DNA of 64,000 nt from Faecalispora anaeroviscerum (GCF_947568225.1 NZ_CANOOQ010000001.1:1922001-1986000); one strand, 5' to 3'. Positions 16,490 to 25,792 are shown, counted from the stretch's first letter. Numbers and translations are program-made. The notes: generated by a model not told the origin, from the sequence alone.

Positions 16490-18031
16490 TTATGTTCCCG
16501 ATGCCTGCAGATGATGCCCCTGGTAGGACGCCATCACAAGGTTATCTTCCGTAATTTCATCCCCGGCCAGCTCCGCCGTTTTCTTCCCGTTGGAAAGCAC
16601 CACAATCCGGTCTGCAATTGCCAGTATCTCTTTTAGTTCCGAAGAAATCACGAGGATGGTCAGTCCCTGCTCCGCGTACTGATTGATGATATCGAACACT
16701 TCTGCCTTGGCACCAACATCGATTCCTCGGCTGGGCTCATCCATCAGCAGTATTTTGGGGTCCGTCAGGATGCCCTTGCCAATAACAACCTTTTGCTGGT
16801 TGCCTCCCGACAGCGATAAAATGGGCAGCCGCTTATCCGCAACCTTAATGTGAATCTCCTTAATCTGCCGCTCCACCTGTTCGTTCTCTTTCTTTTTATC
16901 CAGAAAAATTCCTTTTGTACAGGCCTTCAGGTTGGAAAGAGAAATATTTTTTGCGATGTTCATCGTCTGCACCAGGCCCTCGCGCTGGCGGTCCTCCGGC
17001 ACAAGCGCGAAGCCGCGATGGATTTGCCCGGCCACGCTGTCAATCTTGATTTCCTCGCCGTCGAGCAGCACCTGGCCGGTATGCTCAGGGCGCAGACCCA
17101 TAATGCACTCAAACAGCTCGGTACGTCCCGCTCCCAGCAGCCCATAGATTCCAAGGATTTCTCCACGCCTGACCTGAAAGCTGACATGGTCGAGCAAATA
17201 GCCACCGCCGCTTTTCGGCAGGGTGATGTCACGCACCTCAAGCACAGTGGGGGCCTCACTCCAATCCACACCCCGCTCCCGGTGAGCGTAGCCTTTTTCC
17301 TCGCCGACCATCCGCTTTACAATCCACGGAACATTGATGTTTGCGACTTCTTCGTCCGCAACGTACTTGCCGTCGCGCAGAATGGTAACATGGTCGCCGA
17401 TTTGCAGAATTTCTTCCAGACGGTGTGATATGTACACAATCGAAATTCCCTCGGCTGTCAGCTCGCGCATAATCTTGAACAGAATCTGCACCTCCTGCGC
17501 CGAAAGCGACGAAGTGGGCTCATCCATAATCAAAATTTTCAGGTCGTCTTGAATCAGGTTGCGGGCAATTTCAATAATCTGCTGCTGCCCTACGCGCAGG
17601 TTGCCCACCAGCGTTTCCGGGGGGATGGGATGCTCCAGACGCTGCAGTACTTTTTCGGTGAGTGCCGCGTGTTGGGCGTTATCGAGCCGAATGTGATTTT
17701 TTGTTTTTTCACGCGACATAAATACATTCTGGTAAATATTCAGGTTGGGGAACAGGCTCAGCTCCTGATGGATGATGCCGATTCCGTGCGCGCGGGCCTC
17801 GGTGGTGTTCCGGAAGGAAACCTCCTGCCCATCCAGGTACAGCTTACCGGAGCTGGGCTGCTCAATCCCCGCAACAATCTTCATCAGCGTGGATTTTCCC
17901 GCACCGTTTTCACCGATCAGCACATTTACCTTGCCTTTCAGTACGTTGAAAGAAACATCATCCAGTGCCTTAGTACCGGGGTAGATTTTACAGATATGCT
18001 CCGCTCTCAGACAGATTTCATTGTTATCCAT
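16490..18031 (-). CDS. rbsA: Ribose-type ABC transporter ATP-binding protein (two ATPase domains)
   Basis: A 513-residue double ATPase. The N-terminal domain has a full Walker A (GENGAGKST, 40-48), signature LRVGQQQ and Walker B ILIMDEPTSSLS. The C-terminal domain has the degenerate Walker A GLLGAGRTE typical of sugar-import ATPases, with signature LSGGNQQKV and ILLMDEPSRGID. It energises the RbsC permease at the inner membrane face. It lies 12 bases after the DUF2291 gene. Domain order and length match RbsA/MglA/XylG. Confidence 0.95.
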   Translation of the reverse strand: MDNNEICLRAEHICKIYPGTKALDDVSFNVLKGKVNVLIGENGAGKSTLMKIVAGIEQPSSGKLYLDGQEVSFRNTTEARAHGIGIIHQELSLFPNLNIYQNVFMSREKTKNHIRLDNAQHAALTEKVLQRLEHPIPPETLVGNLRVGQQQIIEIARNLIQDDLKILIMDEPTSSLSAQEVQILFKIMRELTAEGISIVYISHRLEEILQIGDHVTILRDGKYVADEEVANINVPWIVKRMVGEEKGYAHRERGVDWSEAPTVLEVRDITLPKSGGGYLLDHVSFQVRRGEILGIYGLLGAGRTELFECIMGLRPEHTGQVLLDGEEIKIDSVAGQIHRGFALVPEDRQREGLVQTMNIAKNISLSNLKACTKGIFLDKKKENEQVERQIKEIHIKVADKRLPILSLSGGNQQKVVIGKGILTDPKILLMDEPSRGIDVGAKAEVFDIINQYAEQGLTILVISSELKEILAIADRIVVLSNGKKTAELAGDEITEDNLVMASYQGHHLQASGT

Positions 18032-18043
18032 GCTGCAATCCCC

Positions 18044-18685
18044 CTATTTCACTGTCATCTGCACTGGGGTGATGAGCAGCTTGTCGTTGCCGTCTACCGT
18101 AAAGCACCCGACAAACTCAACGGTTTTTCCGCTCAAAGATGTCACGTTTAGCGGGTCAATGACCTGCTTCTGAATCACTGCGTGAATACTCTGAGATACG
18201 TTTGCCCACTGCACCTGATTCTTATAATCCTCATACTTAATAAAGTTCAGGGAATCTCGCACGGCTGAGCCCTTAAACACCGAGCCGATTTGAAGCTGAA
18301 CGGTTTCGGGGCCGTTGTAGCCCTGCAGTTTTACATCCATCACCCCGGCTTTTTTCGACTGGTCTACCTTTACAACCTCGGCGGTTCCCTTCACCACATA
18401 GTTCAGCTCACCGGAGGAGCCCATGGAATATTTTCCGTATTTTTCCGCGAGGGTTTTCAGATCCCCTTTCGAATCCGTCAGAAACGTGTTCAGGTCCACC
18501 GCTTTTTCCGTCAGCTCCGGCACCGCCTTAGACTGCCAGATGCTTTCCACATCGCTGTCCGCGTTAAAGGCGACTTCTCCCGTCAGCTTACCTTCTTCCC
18601 CGATTTTTACCACTTTTACGCAGCCGGTCAAGGAGGATGCTGCGAACGCCAGAACCAAAAGCAGCGCGGCTAATCGTTTTTTCAA
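18044..18685 (-). CDS. DUF2291-family lipoprotein of a sugar ABC operon
   Basis: A 213-residue lipoprotein with signal peptide and lipobox LTGC (Cys22), followed by VKVVKIGEEGKLTGEVAFNADS. Proteins of this family (DUF2291) are recurrently encoded between the binding protein and ATPase of ribose-like transporters, as here between rbsB and rbsA. Biochemical role is not established in my knowledge; an accessory in substrate capture or in assembly of the binding protein at the membrane is inference. It is separated from rbsB by a 266-base gap with a hairpin. Confidence 0.8.
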   Translation of the reverse strand: MKKRLAALLLVLAFAASSLTGCVKVVKIGEEGKLTGEVAFNADSDVESIWQSKAVPELTEKAVDLNTFLTDSKGDLKTLAEKYGKYSMGSSGELNYVVKGTAEVVKVDQSKKAGVMDVKLQGYNGPETVQLQIGSVFKGSAVRDSLNFIKYEDYKNQVQWANVSQSIHAVIQKQVIDPLNVTSLSGKTVEFVGCFTVDGNDKLLITPVQMTVK

Positions 18686-18766
18686 CTTGCACTCCCCATT
18701 TCTGAAATATCGCTGAAAGCCTGTTCAGGCTCTGTTTTCCAAGTTACACGTTGTTTAAAAAGGAAT

Positions 18767-18810
18767 GAGGATAAGGGAGAGCCCTTCACTTTTACCCTGC
18801 CCTTATCCTC
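18767..18810 (-). promoter_or_regulatory. Intercistronic hairpin between rbsB and the DUF2291 gene
   Basis: Perfect 11-bp arms GAGGATAAGGG / CCCTTATCCTC with a 22-base interior and only a weak U-rich tail (ATTCCTTTTT) lie in the 266-base gap after rbsB. It probably attenuates read-through or protects the rbsB 3' end, giving more binding protein than transporter. The rest of the gap (18686-18766 and 18811-18951) shows no gene. Confidence 0.6.
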
Positions 18811-18951
18811 ACCAATCAAATCTTATGTTTTTTGCCCAGTTTGGTTTTTAATCGCAACACCACTTTAAAAAGCTTTATCAAATAGAGTCTTTTGTTTTCC
18901 CACGCTTTGGACCGGGAAAAATACGGGCGGTTTTAAAATGTATCGACTCTA

Positions 18952-19989
18952 TCAGCCAGAGTATACGAAGTTCTTCACTTTGGCTACGTTGTCCTTGGTA
19001 ATGGCGATGCAGTCTACCAGCTGTTTCTCATCTTTGCCGGTGGTGCCGTTCTTCAGGTACTGGTCTGCCTGCTCCGCGCCCATCTGAGCGATAAGAGCAG
19101 CCTGCTGCAGCGCTGTGCCGACCATGGCGCCCGCTTTGATCTGTTCAGCCGCTTCATCGGAACCGTCAACGCCAACAATGGCGATGTCTTTCAGGCCCGC
19201 CGCCTTGATAGCCGCAGCCGCACCGACTGCCATAGTGTCATTGCCGCAAACGATACCCTTAATCTTGGGGTTGGACTGCAGGATAGTCTCTACCTTCTGG
19301 TAAGCCTCAGTCTGCTCCCAGTTCGCGGTCTGCTGGGCAACCATCTTCATGTTGGGGTACTGGTCGATGATCTCATGGAACGCGGCAGAACGAACGCCCG
19401 CGTTGGTGTCGGACTCTTTTCCGAGCAGCTCGGCATATTCGCCCTTCTCACCCATCGCTTCCACAAACTTTTCAGCAATTGCCTTCGCGCCCTGGTAGTT
19501 GTTCGCTACGATCTGGGAAATTGCCACGCCAGATTCGTTGATTTCGCGGTCAATCAGGAACGTGGGGATGTTGTTGTCGCGAGCCTTTTTCACTGCCGCA
19601 ACAGTTGCGTCAGCGCCGGCATTGTCGCAGACGATCGCGGCGGCTTTATCGGCGATGGCGTTGTCAAACAGCTCGGCCTGCTTGGTCGCGTCGTCATCAT
19701 GAGAAACGACCTTCACCTCATAGCCCAGCTCTTTTGCCTTGGCGGAAGCAGCCTCTGCTTCTGTCTTAAAGAAGGGGTTCGAGTGCGAGGGAGTGATGAT
19801 GTACATGATTTTCGAACCGCCGCCGGTAAGAGGCTTTGCTGCCGCAGCTGTGGAAGAGGCGGCTTCCGGTGTGCTGGCGGCCGGTGCCGCAGAGCTGGTT
19901 GTAGCGGTGGTTCCGCCCCCGCAGCCCGCCATACTCGCTGCCATTGCGATGGCCAAAAGACCTGCTGTCAGTTTCTTTGTGTGCTTCAT
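18952..19989 (-). CDS. rbsB: Ribose-type ABC transporter substrate-binding lipoprotein
   Basis: A 345-residue periplasmic-binding-like protein. It starts at ATG 19989 after GGAGGAAACAAA; the frame is open further upstream but lacks a ribosome site. It has a lipobox MAGC (Cys23), an Ala/Ser/Thr-rich tether (24-50) and the type 1 binding-protein fold (IMYIITPSHSNPFFKTEAEAA, DNAIADKAAAIVCDNAGADAT, FLIDREINESG, GIVCGNDTMAVGAAAAI). The Asp-Arg-Glu segment and the N..F motif match ribose-binding proteins of Firmicutes. Exact sugar remains inference. Confidence 0.92.
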   Translation of the reverse strand: MKHTKKLTAGLLAIAMAASMAGCGGGTTATTSSAAPAASTPEAASSTAAAAKPLTGGGSKIMYIITPSHSNPFFKTEAEAASAKAKELGYEVKVVSHDDDATKQAELFDNAIADKAAAIVCDNAGADATVAAVKKARDNNIPTFLIDREINESGVAISQIVANNYQGAKAIAEKFVEAMGEKGEYAELLGKESDTNAGVRSAAFHEIIDQYPNMKMVAQQTANWEQTEAYQKVETILQSNPKIKGIVCGNDTMAVGAAAAIKAAGLKDIAIVGVDGSDEAAEQIKAGAMVGTALQQAALIAQMGAEQADQYLKNGTTGKDEKQLVDCIAITKDNVAKVKNFVYSG

Positions 19990-20090
19990 TTTGTTTCCTC
20001 CCAATTTTGTAATATATTTGGAGCCTGCCGTATTTCTTTTCCGGCCCGCCCCAATAGAGACCACAGGACCCCAAATTTCCCGCCGGTCTT

Positions 20091-21578
20091 CTATCCGTGA
20101 TTCAGTGCCGTTTGTACGGCATGCTTCCAGCCCCGGTACAGCTCTTCGCTTTGCCCGGGCGGCATTTTGCGCTCATAGGCTGTTCGTTCCATACAGGAGA
20201 AAATTATGCCCTGATCGTAAATTCCGGCCGAAATTCCGGCGGCATAGGCCGCGCCCATCCCTGAAAGCTCCTGCCACTGGGGCACACAGACCGGAATCCC
20301 CAGAATATCGCTCTGGCGCTGCATCAGGTAGCTGCTTTCCGTGGGCCCGCCGTCTACCCGCAGCTCGCGGATAGCAAGACCCGACTCCTCGCGCATCAGA
20401 CTGACAATATCCGCCACCTGATAAGCGATACAGTCCACGCCGGCTTTCACCAGCTCGGCCCGGCCAGTCAAACGGGTAATTCCCGTAAATAGTCCTGTTG
20501 CGGCACTGTCCCAATACGGCGCGCCCAGCCCTGTGAACGCCGGAACAAAATAGGTTTTATCGAGCGGATTCGCGGCGGCGGCCAGCTCATGAGCCTGCTG
20601 CACCGTTTGCACCAGTCCGAGATCGTTCTTCAGCCAGCCAATCACCGAACCCGTGTAATTGATGTTGCCCTCCAGCACATACTGCACCTTGCCGTGCATA
20701 CACCACGCAAGCGAAGTGACCAGCCCGTTTTGGCTCACGATGAGATCGTCGCCCGTGTTGAGCATCACAGAGGAACCTGTGCCGTAGGTGGCCTTTACCA
20801 AGCCCGGCTCCCGGCAGTCCTGCCCGAACAGCGCGCCGTGCGAATCACCCAGCACCGCAAGAATGGGAATGGAATGATCGAAAAAGCCCTCGAAATCCGT
20901 ATCCCCGTACCATTCGTCAGAGCCTCGCACCTGTGCCATGCAGTCCATCGGGATGCCGAACAGCATACAGAGCTCCGGGTCCCACGAAAGGGCGCGAATA
21001 TTAAACAGCTGAGTACGCGACGCATTGGAGTAATCAGTGGCATAGGTTTTCCCACCGGTCAGGCGGTACAAAAGCCAACTGTCTACCGTGCCGCAGCAGA
21101 TGCCCCCGGCTCTGGCGCGTTCCTCCACGCCGTCTACATTCCGGAACACCCAGGCAATCTTCGCCGCTGAAAAGTACGGCGAAAGCGGGAGCCCCGTGCT
21201 CTCGCGAACCCGCTCCGCATAGCCTGCCGCGCGAATTTCTTCGCAAATCTGTTCCCCGCGCGCGCACTGCCACACAATGGCATTGTAAACCGGTTTACCG
21301 GATTCCCGGTCCCATACCACGGCAGTTTCGCGCTGATTACTGATACCAACCGCCGCAACCTGATTTTTGTCGATCCCGGCTTTCTCCACCACGTCGCGCA
21401 CCACGGCAACGGTGTTGCGGTAGATTTCCTCCGGGTCGTGCTCCACCCAGCCCTTGTTGTCAATCAGCTGCGCGTGGGAGCGGTCACAGCGGGAAATCAG
21501 CCGCCCTTCACAGTCGAACAGCATCCCCTTGGTCCCCTGAGTGCTTTGGTCTATTGCAAGCAAATAGGTTTGCCGCAT
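20091..21578 (-). CDS. FGGY-family carbohydrate kinase, glycerol-kinase-like
   Basis: A 495-residue FGGY kinase. The N-terminal ATPase lobe has LLAIDQSTQGTKG with catalytic-site Asp, GISNQRETAVVWD and NAIVWQ; the C-terminal lobe has YGTGSSVMLNTG and LRVDGGPTESSYLMQ. It most resembles glycerol kinases, but in this operon a ketopentose or ketose made by the fucose/arabinose-isomerase-family enzyme is the more likely substrate. The ATG is two bases after the transketolase stop; rbsB follows after about 100 bases. Neither glpF nor glpD is present, arguing against a simple glycerol pathway. Confidence 0.88.
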   Translation of the reverse strand: MRQTYLLAIDQSTQGTKGMLFDCEGRLISRCDRSHAQLIDNKGWVEHDPEEIYRNTVAVVRDVVEKAGIDKNQVAAVGISNQRETAVVWDRESGKPVYNAIVWQCARGEQICEEIRAAGYAERVRESTGLPLSPYFSAAKIAWVFRNVDGVEERARAGGICCGTVDSWLLYRLTGGKTYATDYSNASRTQLFNIRALSWDPELCMLFGIPMDCMAQVRGSDEWYGDTDFEGFFDHSIPILAVLGDSHGALFGQDCREPGLVKATYGTGSSVMLNTGDDLIVSQNGLVTSLAWCMHGKVQYVLEGNINYTGSVIGWLKNDLGLVQTVQQAHELAAAANPLDKTYFVPAFTGLGAPYWDSAATGLFTGITRLTGRAELVKAGVDCIAYQVADIVSLMREESGLAIRELRVDGGPTESSYLMQRQSDILGIPVCVPQWQELSGMGAAYAAGISAGIYDQGIIFSCMERTAYERKMPPGQSEELYRGWKHAVQTALNHG

Positions 21579-21580
21579 CG

Positions 21581-22510
21581 TCAGATCAACTCCATCGCAG
21601 CCTTTACAATGCCCTCGGCATTCAGGCCGTAATAATCAAATACCTGCTGGGATTTTCCCGTGATTACCGGTTCATCCGGCAGAGTAAGGCTCTTTACCCG
21701 TGTGGGATGCTCCGCACAGACGATCTGGCTGACCATCGAACCAAGCCCCCCATATGCGGTGTGTTCTTCAATCGTAATAATCCCCTTTGTTTCGCGTGTG
21801 GCTTTTATTACCGCCTCCCGATCCATGGGTTTTAAACAGTACATATCGAGTACGCGGGCGGATACGCCCTTCTGCTCCAAAAGTTCACCAGCCTGCTTCG
21901 CAGCAGAAACCATCTCGCCGCACGCGATGATCGTCACATCCGTACCGTCGCGCAGCAATGTCGCGCGGTTCATCTCGAAGGGAACATTTCCTTCCTCGTA
22001 AACATCCTCCACGGCGTTTCGGCCTACCCGGATATATGCGGGCTCCTCGTCTTTGAGAAGCGCATGAATCAGGCATTCGGTCTGCAGGCGGTCGCTCGGC
22101 AGATACACCCGCATATTCACAATTGAGGCCATCGTCGCGATGTCGTTCGTGGAATGATGCGTCAGGCCCAGCGCACCGTAGCTGACTCCGCCGGAAATGC
22201 CGATCAGCTTCACATTCGCGTGGTTATATGCCACGTCCACCTTGGCCTGCTCCATGCTGCGGGTGGAGAGAAAGCACGCCGGGGACACCGCAAACGACTT
22301 TTTACCGCATTTGGCCAGCCCCGCGCTGATCGTAACCAGATTCTGCTCGGCGATACCGGTCTCTACAAACTGCTGTGGGCGCTGCTCGGCAAAAGGTGTC
22401 ATGGAGCCGGAGCCACGGGAATCACTGCACAGAACAACAATGTCTTTGTCCTGCTCTGATTTCTGCAGCAGCACCTCGCAGATTACCTGCTTATTTGCAA
22501 TCTTGTTCAT
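21581..22510 (-). CDS. Transketolase, C-terminal half (pyrimidine-binding and C domains)
   Basis: A 309-residue protein equal to the second half of transketolase. FVETGIAEQNLVTISAGLA carries the cofactor-activating Glu; TVATIASIV-type sequence THHSTNDIATMASI and GADVTIIACGEMVSAA mark the two domains. It cannot work alone: the diphosphate-binding half is encoded just upstream, with a 20-base overlap. Start ATG 22510 has AAAGGAGGG in front; the upstream open frame is an artefact of the overlap. Together they transfer two-carbon units between ketose and aldose phosphates. Confidence 0.93.
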   Translation of the reverse strand: MNKIANKQVICEVLLQKSEQDKDIVVLCSDSRGSGSMTPFAEQRPQQFVETGIAEQNLVTISAGLAKCGKKSFAVSPACFLSTRSMEQAKVDVAYNHANVKLIGISGGVSYGALGLTHHSTNDIATMASIVNMRVYLPSDRLQTECLIHALLKDEEPAYIRVGRNAVEDVYEEGNVPFEMNRATLLRDGTDVTIIACGEMVSAAKQAGELLEQKGVSARVLDMYCLKPMDREAVIKATRETKGIITIEEHTAYGGLGSMVSQIVCAEHPTRVKSLTLPDEPVITGKSQQVFDYYGLNAEGIVKAAMELI

Positions 22511-23333
22511 GTGCCGCCGCCCTCCTTTGCTCCAGCTCGCGCATCGCGATTTCATAATGCTCATCGTCCAGGGACTTGTGGTGCCAGGACGCTTGATTCT
22601 CCATAAACGACACACCGCAACCCTTTGTGGTGTTCGCAATAATCATGGTGGGTCTGCCTTTGATCTGTTTTGCCTCCTGCACGGCGAAATCCAGCTCTTT
22701 AGTGCTGTTGCCGTTTACGGAAATTACATGCCAGCCAAACGCACGCCAGCGCTCCTCCTGGCTGTCCTGCGCCATCACCATTTCTGTTGAGCCCGAAATT
22801 TGCAGCCGGTTACGGTCGATAAAGGCGGTCAGGTTGTCGAGCTTGTAGTGGGCCGCCGCCATCGCGCCCTCCCACACGGAGCCTTCGGCCAGCTCGCCGT
22901 CACCCATCACGGTGTAAACCCGGTACGGCGCACCATCCATTTTACCGGCCAACGCCATGCCGATGCTGTACGGCAGGCCATGCCCCAAAGAGCCGGAGCC
23001 GATCTCGACGCCGTTCACCTTATCGCTGGGGTGACCGATGTATTTCGAAAGATAGCCCGAATAGTTGTCGAGGTCCGATTTCGGGAAGTAACCCTTATCT
23101 GCCAGAATGCAGTACAGCGCCTCCACGCAATGGCCCTTGCTCAAAATGAAGCGGTCGCGGTTCGGGTCGTTTTGGTTTTCGGGCGAACAGTTCATGTGCT
23201 TGTAGTACAGCGTCACCAGAATGTCGGCCACGCTCATGTCGCCGCCAATGTGGCCGCTCCCGGCCTTGTGGATCAGCGTCACGATGTCCTCGCGGATCTG
23301 CCATGCCTTTTCCTGTAAATTCACCATTTTCAT
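22491..23333 (-). CDS. Transketolase, N-terminal half (thiamine-diphosphate-binding domain)
   Basis: A 280-residue protein equal to the first half of transketolase. The ThDP/Mg motif is GDGELAEGSVWEGAMAAAHY...NLTAFIDRN, and the catalytic histidine region is HIGGDMSVADILVTLYY. GGGGGGA precedes the ATG, which overlaps the isomerase stop by four bases. It pairs with the next gene to form a split transketolase. Split forms occur in archaea and many Firmicutes, often in pathway-specific operons separate from the housekeeping enzyme. Confidence 0.93.
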   Translation of the reverse strand: MKMVNLQEKAWQIREDIVTLIHKAGSGHIGGDMSVADILVTLYYKHMNCSPENQNDPNRDRFILSKGHCVEALYCILADKGYFPKSDLDNYSGYLSKYIGHPSDKVNGVEIGSGSLGHGLPYSIGMALAGKMDGAPYRVYTVMGDGELAEGSVWEGAMAAAHYKLDNLTAFIDRNRLQISGSTEMVMAQDSQEERWRAFGWHVISVNGNSTKELDFAVQEAKQIKGRPTMIIANTTKGCGVSFMENQASWHHKSLDDEHYEIAMRELEQRRAAAHEQDCK

Positions 23334-24733
23334 TCCCCCCTGAGATAAGCGCGCACCTGCTCCTCAATGGGATCGTAAAAATCGGGCTTTACATGAATGT
23401 ATTTGCAGGCCTCGTACAAAACCGGCACCACATCCTTGTGGATGCCTACACAGTGATGAATATACGGGCCGCAGACGATTTTTTCTTCCAGGCGCTTAAT
23501 GTTTTCCACTTCGATCCAAAGGTAGGTTCCCATGCAGTTCGGGCCGTCTACGCCTTTCGCGTTGCCTAGCAGCATGGAGTATTCGCCGTTGTCGCCGTCG
23601 AACCGGCACAGAGTCAGCTCGCCGTGCTTTGCCTCGGCGGTCAGGCTGCCCGGGTGCTTAAATGCAAGTGGGTAACCCAAAACCGGCTTCTGCTGTGCGA
23701 CCGAAACCGGCCACGGGCCGCAGTGCTGCAGCAGCTCGCCGTTTTCAATGTCGGGGTGGCGCACTGTCCAGTCCGCAAAGAACGAGCGGGTTTCGCCCAT
23801 CCCGGCAGCTTCCACCAAGAGGGCGGTAATCGCGCCGTGAATATCTGTTTCACACACAACCGGGATTCCCTCGTCGTTCATCAGCGCATTTGCCGCGCAG
23901 GGCATAATCCCAATTTCCTGCTGCAAAGCGTTCCAGCACTGAATCGCCACCGCGTTGCAGCCGTATTTTTTCACCAGATGCTTCATTGCAACCTTGAGAG
24001 CCGCAACATTTTGAAGCGCTTCCTCCGAAATGCGAACATCCATGTTTTCGCGTATGTAATCGAGCACCTGCGCCACCTCGTCGGGAGTTTGCTCCTTGGC
24101 CAGGCGCATTTCCTGCGTTAGCTCCGGCATCGGGATGGGAGACAGCTGAATGTTGAAGCGTTCCAGCAGCTCGCCCTCATTGCACATGGTGGTCCAAAAA
24201 TCGAACGGGCGGGTTGAAATTTGCAAAATGCGAATATGTCGGAACGTTTTCACTGTATTGCACACCGCCATAAAATCGCGCAGGCCGCGCTCGAACACGG
24301 GGTCACTGAGCCGACAGTTTGTCATGTAGGTAAAGGGAACTTGAAAGCGCCGCAGCACCTTGCCTGTGGCAAACAGACCGCATTGGGTGTCGCGCAAGCG
24401 CACGCCGTTCGGCTCGGGGCGTTCGTCGAGCGGGCCCCACAGAAGTACGGGAACGTTCAGCTCCTTGGCAAGCCTTCCGCACACATATTCCGTACCAAAA
24501 TTACAGTGGGGCAAAAATAGCCCGTCAATTTTCTCGGCTCTGAACTTCTCCGCGATTCTCTTCATGTCCTCGTCGTCAAACAGCAGGCCCTCGTCGTTAA
24601 CATCTGTAATATCCACGAAATCCACGCCCAGCTCTCGCAGCCGGTCTGCCGTCAGGTTCCTGTATTTGAGCGCGTCCGGCGCACTGAAAATGCTTCTTCT
24701 GGTGGGCGCGAATCCCAGCTTGATTTTCTCCAT
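23330..24733 (-). CDS. L-fucose/L-arabinose isomerase-family protein
   Basis: A 467-residue member of the fucose/arabinose isomerase fold. Characteristic segments are LFLPHCNFGTEYVCGRLAKEL, LLWGPLDERPEP, AVAIQCWNALQQE and VVCETDIHGAITALL, with Glu and Asp in the last likely to bind the metal, and CxHH-like YIHHCVG near the C-terminus. It is expected to interconvert an aldose and a ketose. True L-fucose isomerases also convert D-arabinose to D-ribulose, which would fit the kinase and transketolase downstream, but the actual sugar is unknown. Start ATG 24733 has GGGAGGG. It lies 19 bases after lacI-type gene. Confidence 0.85.
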   Translation of the reverse strand: MEKIKLGFAPTRRSIFSAPDALKYRNLTADRLRELGVDFVDITDVNDEGLLFDDEDMKRIAEKFRAEKIDGLFLPHCNFGTEYVCGRLAKELNVPVLLWGPLDERPEPNGVRLRDTQCGLFATGKVLRRFQVPFTYMTNCRLSDPVFERGLRDFMAVCNTVKTFRHIRILQISTRPFDFWTTMCNEGELLERFNIQLSPIPMPELTQEMRLAKEQTPDEVAQVLDYIRENMDVRISEEALQNVAALKVAMKHLVKKYGCNAVAIQCWNALQQEIGIMPCAANALMNDEGIPVVCETDIHGAITALLVEAAGMGETRSFFADWTVRHPDIENGELLQHCGPWPVSVAQQKPVLGYPLAFKHPGSLTAEAKHGELTLCRFDGDNGEYSMLLGNAKGVDGPNCMGTYLWIEVENIKRLEEKIVCGPYIHHCVGIHKDVVPVLYEACKYIHVKPDFYDPIEEQVRAYLRGE

Positions 24734-24752
24734 GGAAAAACCCTCCCTGTTT

Positions 24753-25760
24753 TTAGTTCGCATTCAGGTCCCGAACGCTCTCGCGCTCGACAAACTCGGT
24801 GCAGACCTGTATTTTTGTTTTGACCTTGCTCTCCTGCCGAATATGATCATTCAGCCGCCGCACCGCAATTTCGCCCATCTCCTGCTTGAATACGTGAATG
24901 GTACTCAGCCGGGGACTCGAAATCTCGCAGTACGGAATATTGTCGAATCCAATAATCGAAACATCCTCCGGCACACGGTAGCCCTTTTCCTGTAAAGCGC
25001 GCATCGCACCAAGGGCAATCACATCGTTGTCGGCAAAAAACGCCGTGGGCAGCTCACGGTTTTTTTCGAGATGGTCCACCATATCGCGGTAGGCAGAATC
25101 CGTGGTGGTGCCAAGCGTAATGGTATACTGAGGCTCAATCGGCAGGCCGGCCTTACTGAGTCCGCGCCGGTAGCCGATTCCCCGGTAGGAAAACGCCTTA
25201 ATGCGGAACCGCCCGCGCAAATAGCCGATTTTCTTGTGCCCTTTTTCAATCAGGTATTCCACTGCATGGCAGGCGGAATCGGTGTTGCTGATCAAAACAC
25301 TGTCGAACGTGATGGTATCGCTCCAGCCGTCGAGCAGAATCAGGTGGCACTTGGGGTTTCGGAATAGCTGAAAATCCTGTTCCATCAGCTCCGTGCCAAG
25401 CAAGATCACCGCCGCGCTGGTATCCTCTAAAATATTATGTACCTGCTCCGCGCAGTCGGGGCTGCTGCTGTCGATATTGCAAAACATTGTCTCAAACTGC
25501 AGGTTTTTCGCCTGGCGCTCCACACCCTCAATCACCGCCGGAAAAAACGGGCTGTCGTTGATGATGAGGCCGTTCTTTTTATAAATAACAAACTTGATTT
25601 TGGATATTCTGGGTTTGACGGAGTAACCGATTTCCTCCGCCACCTGCAAAACACGTTCCACCGTTTGCTTGCTGACTCCGCGTTTATGGTTCAGAGCATT
25701 TGAAACGGTTGCCGGAGAAAAACCGGTCATATCACTAATCAATTTTATAGTTCCCTTCAA
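24753..25760 (-). CDS. LacI-family transcriptional regulator
   Basis: A 335-residue LacI/GalR regulator. The N-terminal helix-turn-helix and hinge are TIKLISDMTGFSPATVSNALNH and ERVLQVAEEIGYSV; the remainder is a type 1 binding-protein-like effector domain (VSIIGFDNIPYCEISSPRLSTI near 275). It is the first gene of the leftward operon and 19 bases upstream of the isomerase gene, so it probably represses its own operon until the sugar or its phosphate binds. The effector is unknown. Confidence 0.93.
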   Translation of the reverse strand: MKGTIKLISDMTGFSPATVSNALNHKRGVSKQTVERVLQVAEEIGYSVKPRISKIKFVIYKKNGLIINDSPFFPAVIEGVERQAKNLQFETMFCNIDSSSPDCAEQVHNILEDTSAAVILLGTELMEQDFQLFRNPKCHLILLDGWSDTITFDSVLISNTDSACHAVEYLIEKGHKKIGYLRGRFRIKAFSYRGIGYRRGLSKAGLPIEPQYTITLGTTTDSAYRDMVDHLEKNRELPTAFFADNDVIALGAMRALQEKGYRVPEDVSIIGFDNIPYCEISSPRLSTIHVFKQEMGEIAVRRLNDHIRQESKVKTKIQVCTEFVERESVRDLNAN

Positions 25761-25792
25761 CGGAATCCCTCATTTCTTCCCTGTTGCTCACC

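Noticed and set aside
20091..24733. A complete sulfoquinovose transketolase pathway
   Set aside because: Only the isomerase family and split transketolase fit. No sulfoquinovosidase, sulfolactaldehyde reductase or dihydroxypropanesulfonate exporter was found in the operon, and rbsD/rbsK point to pentoses.
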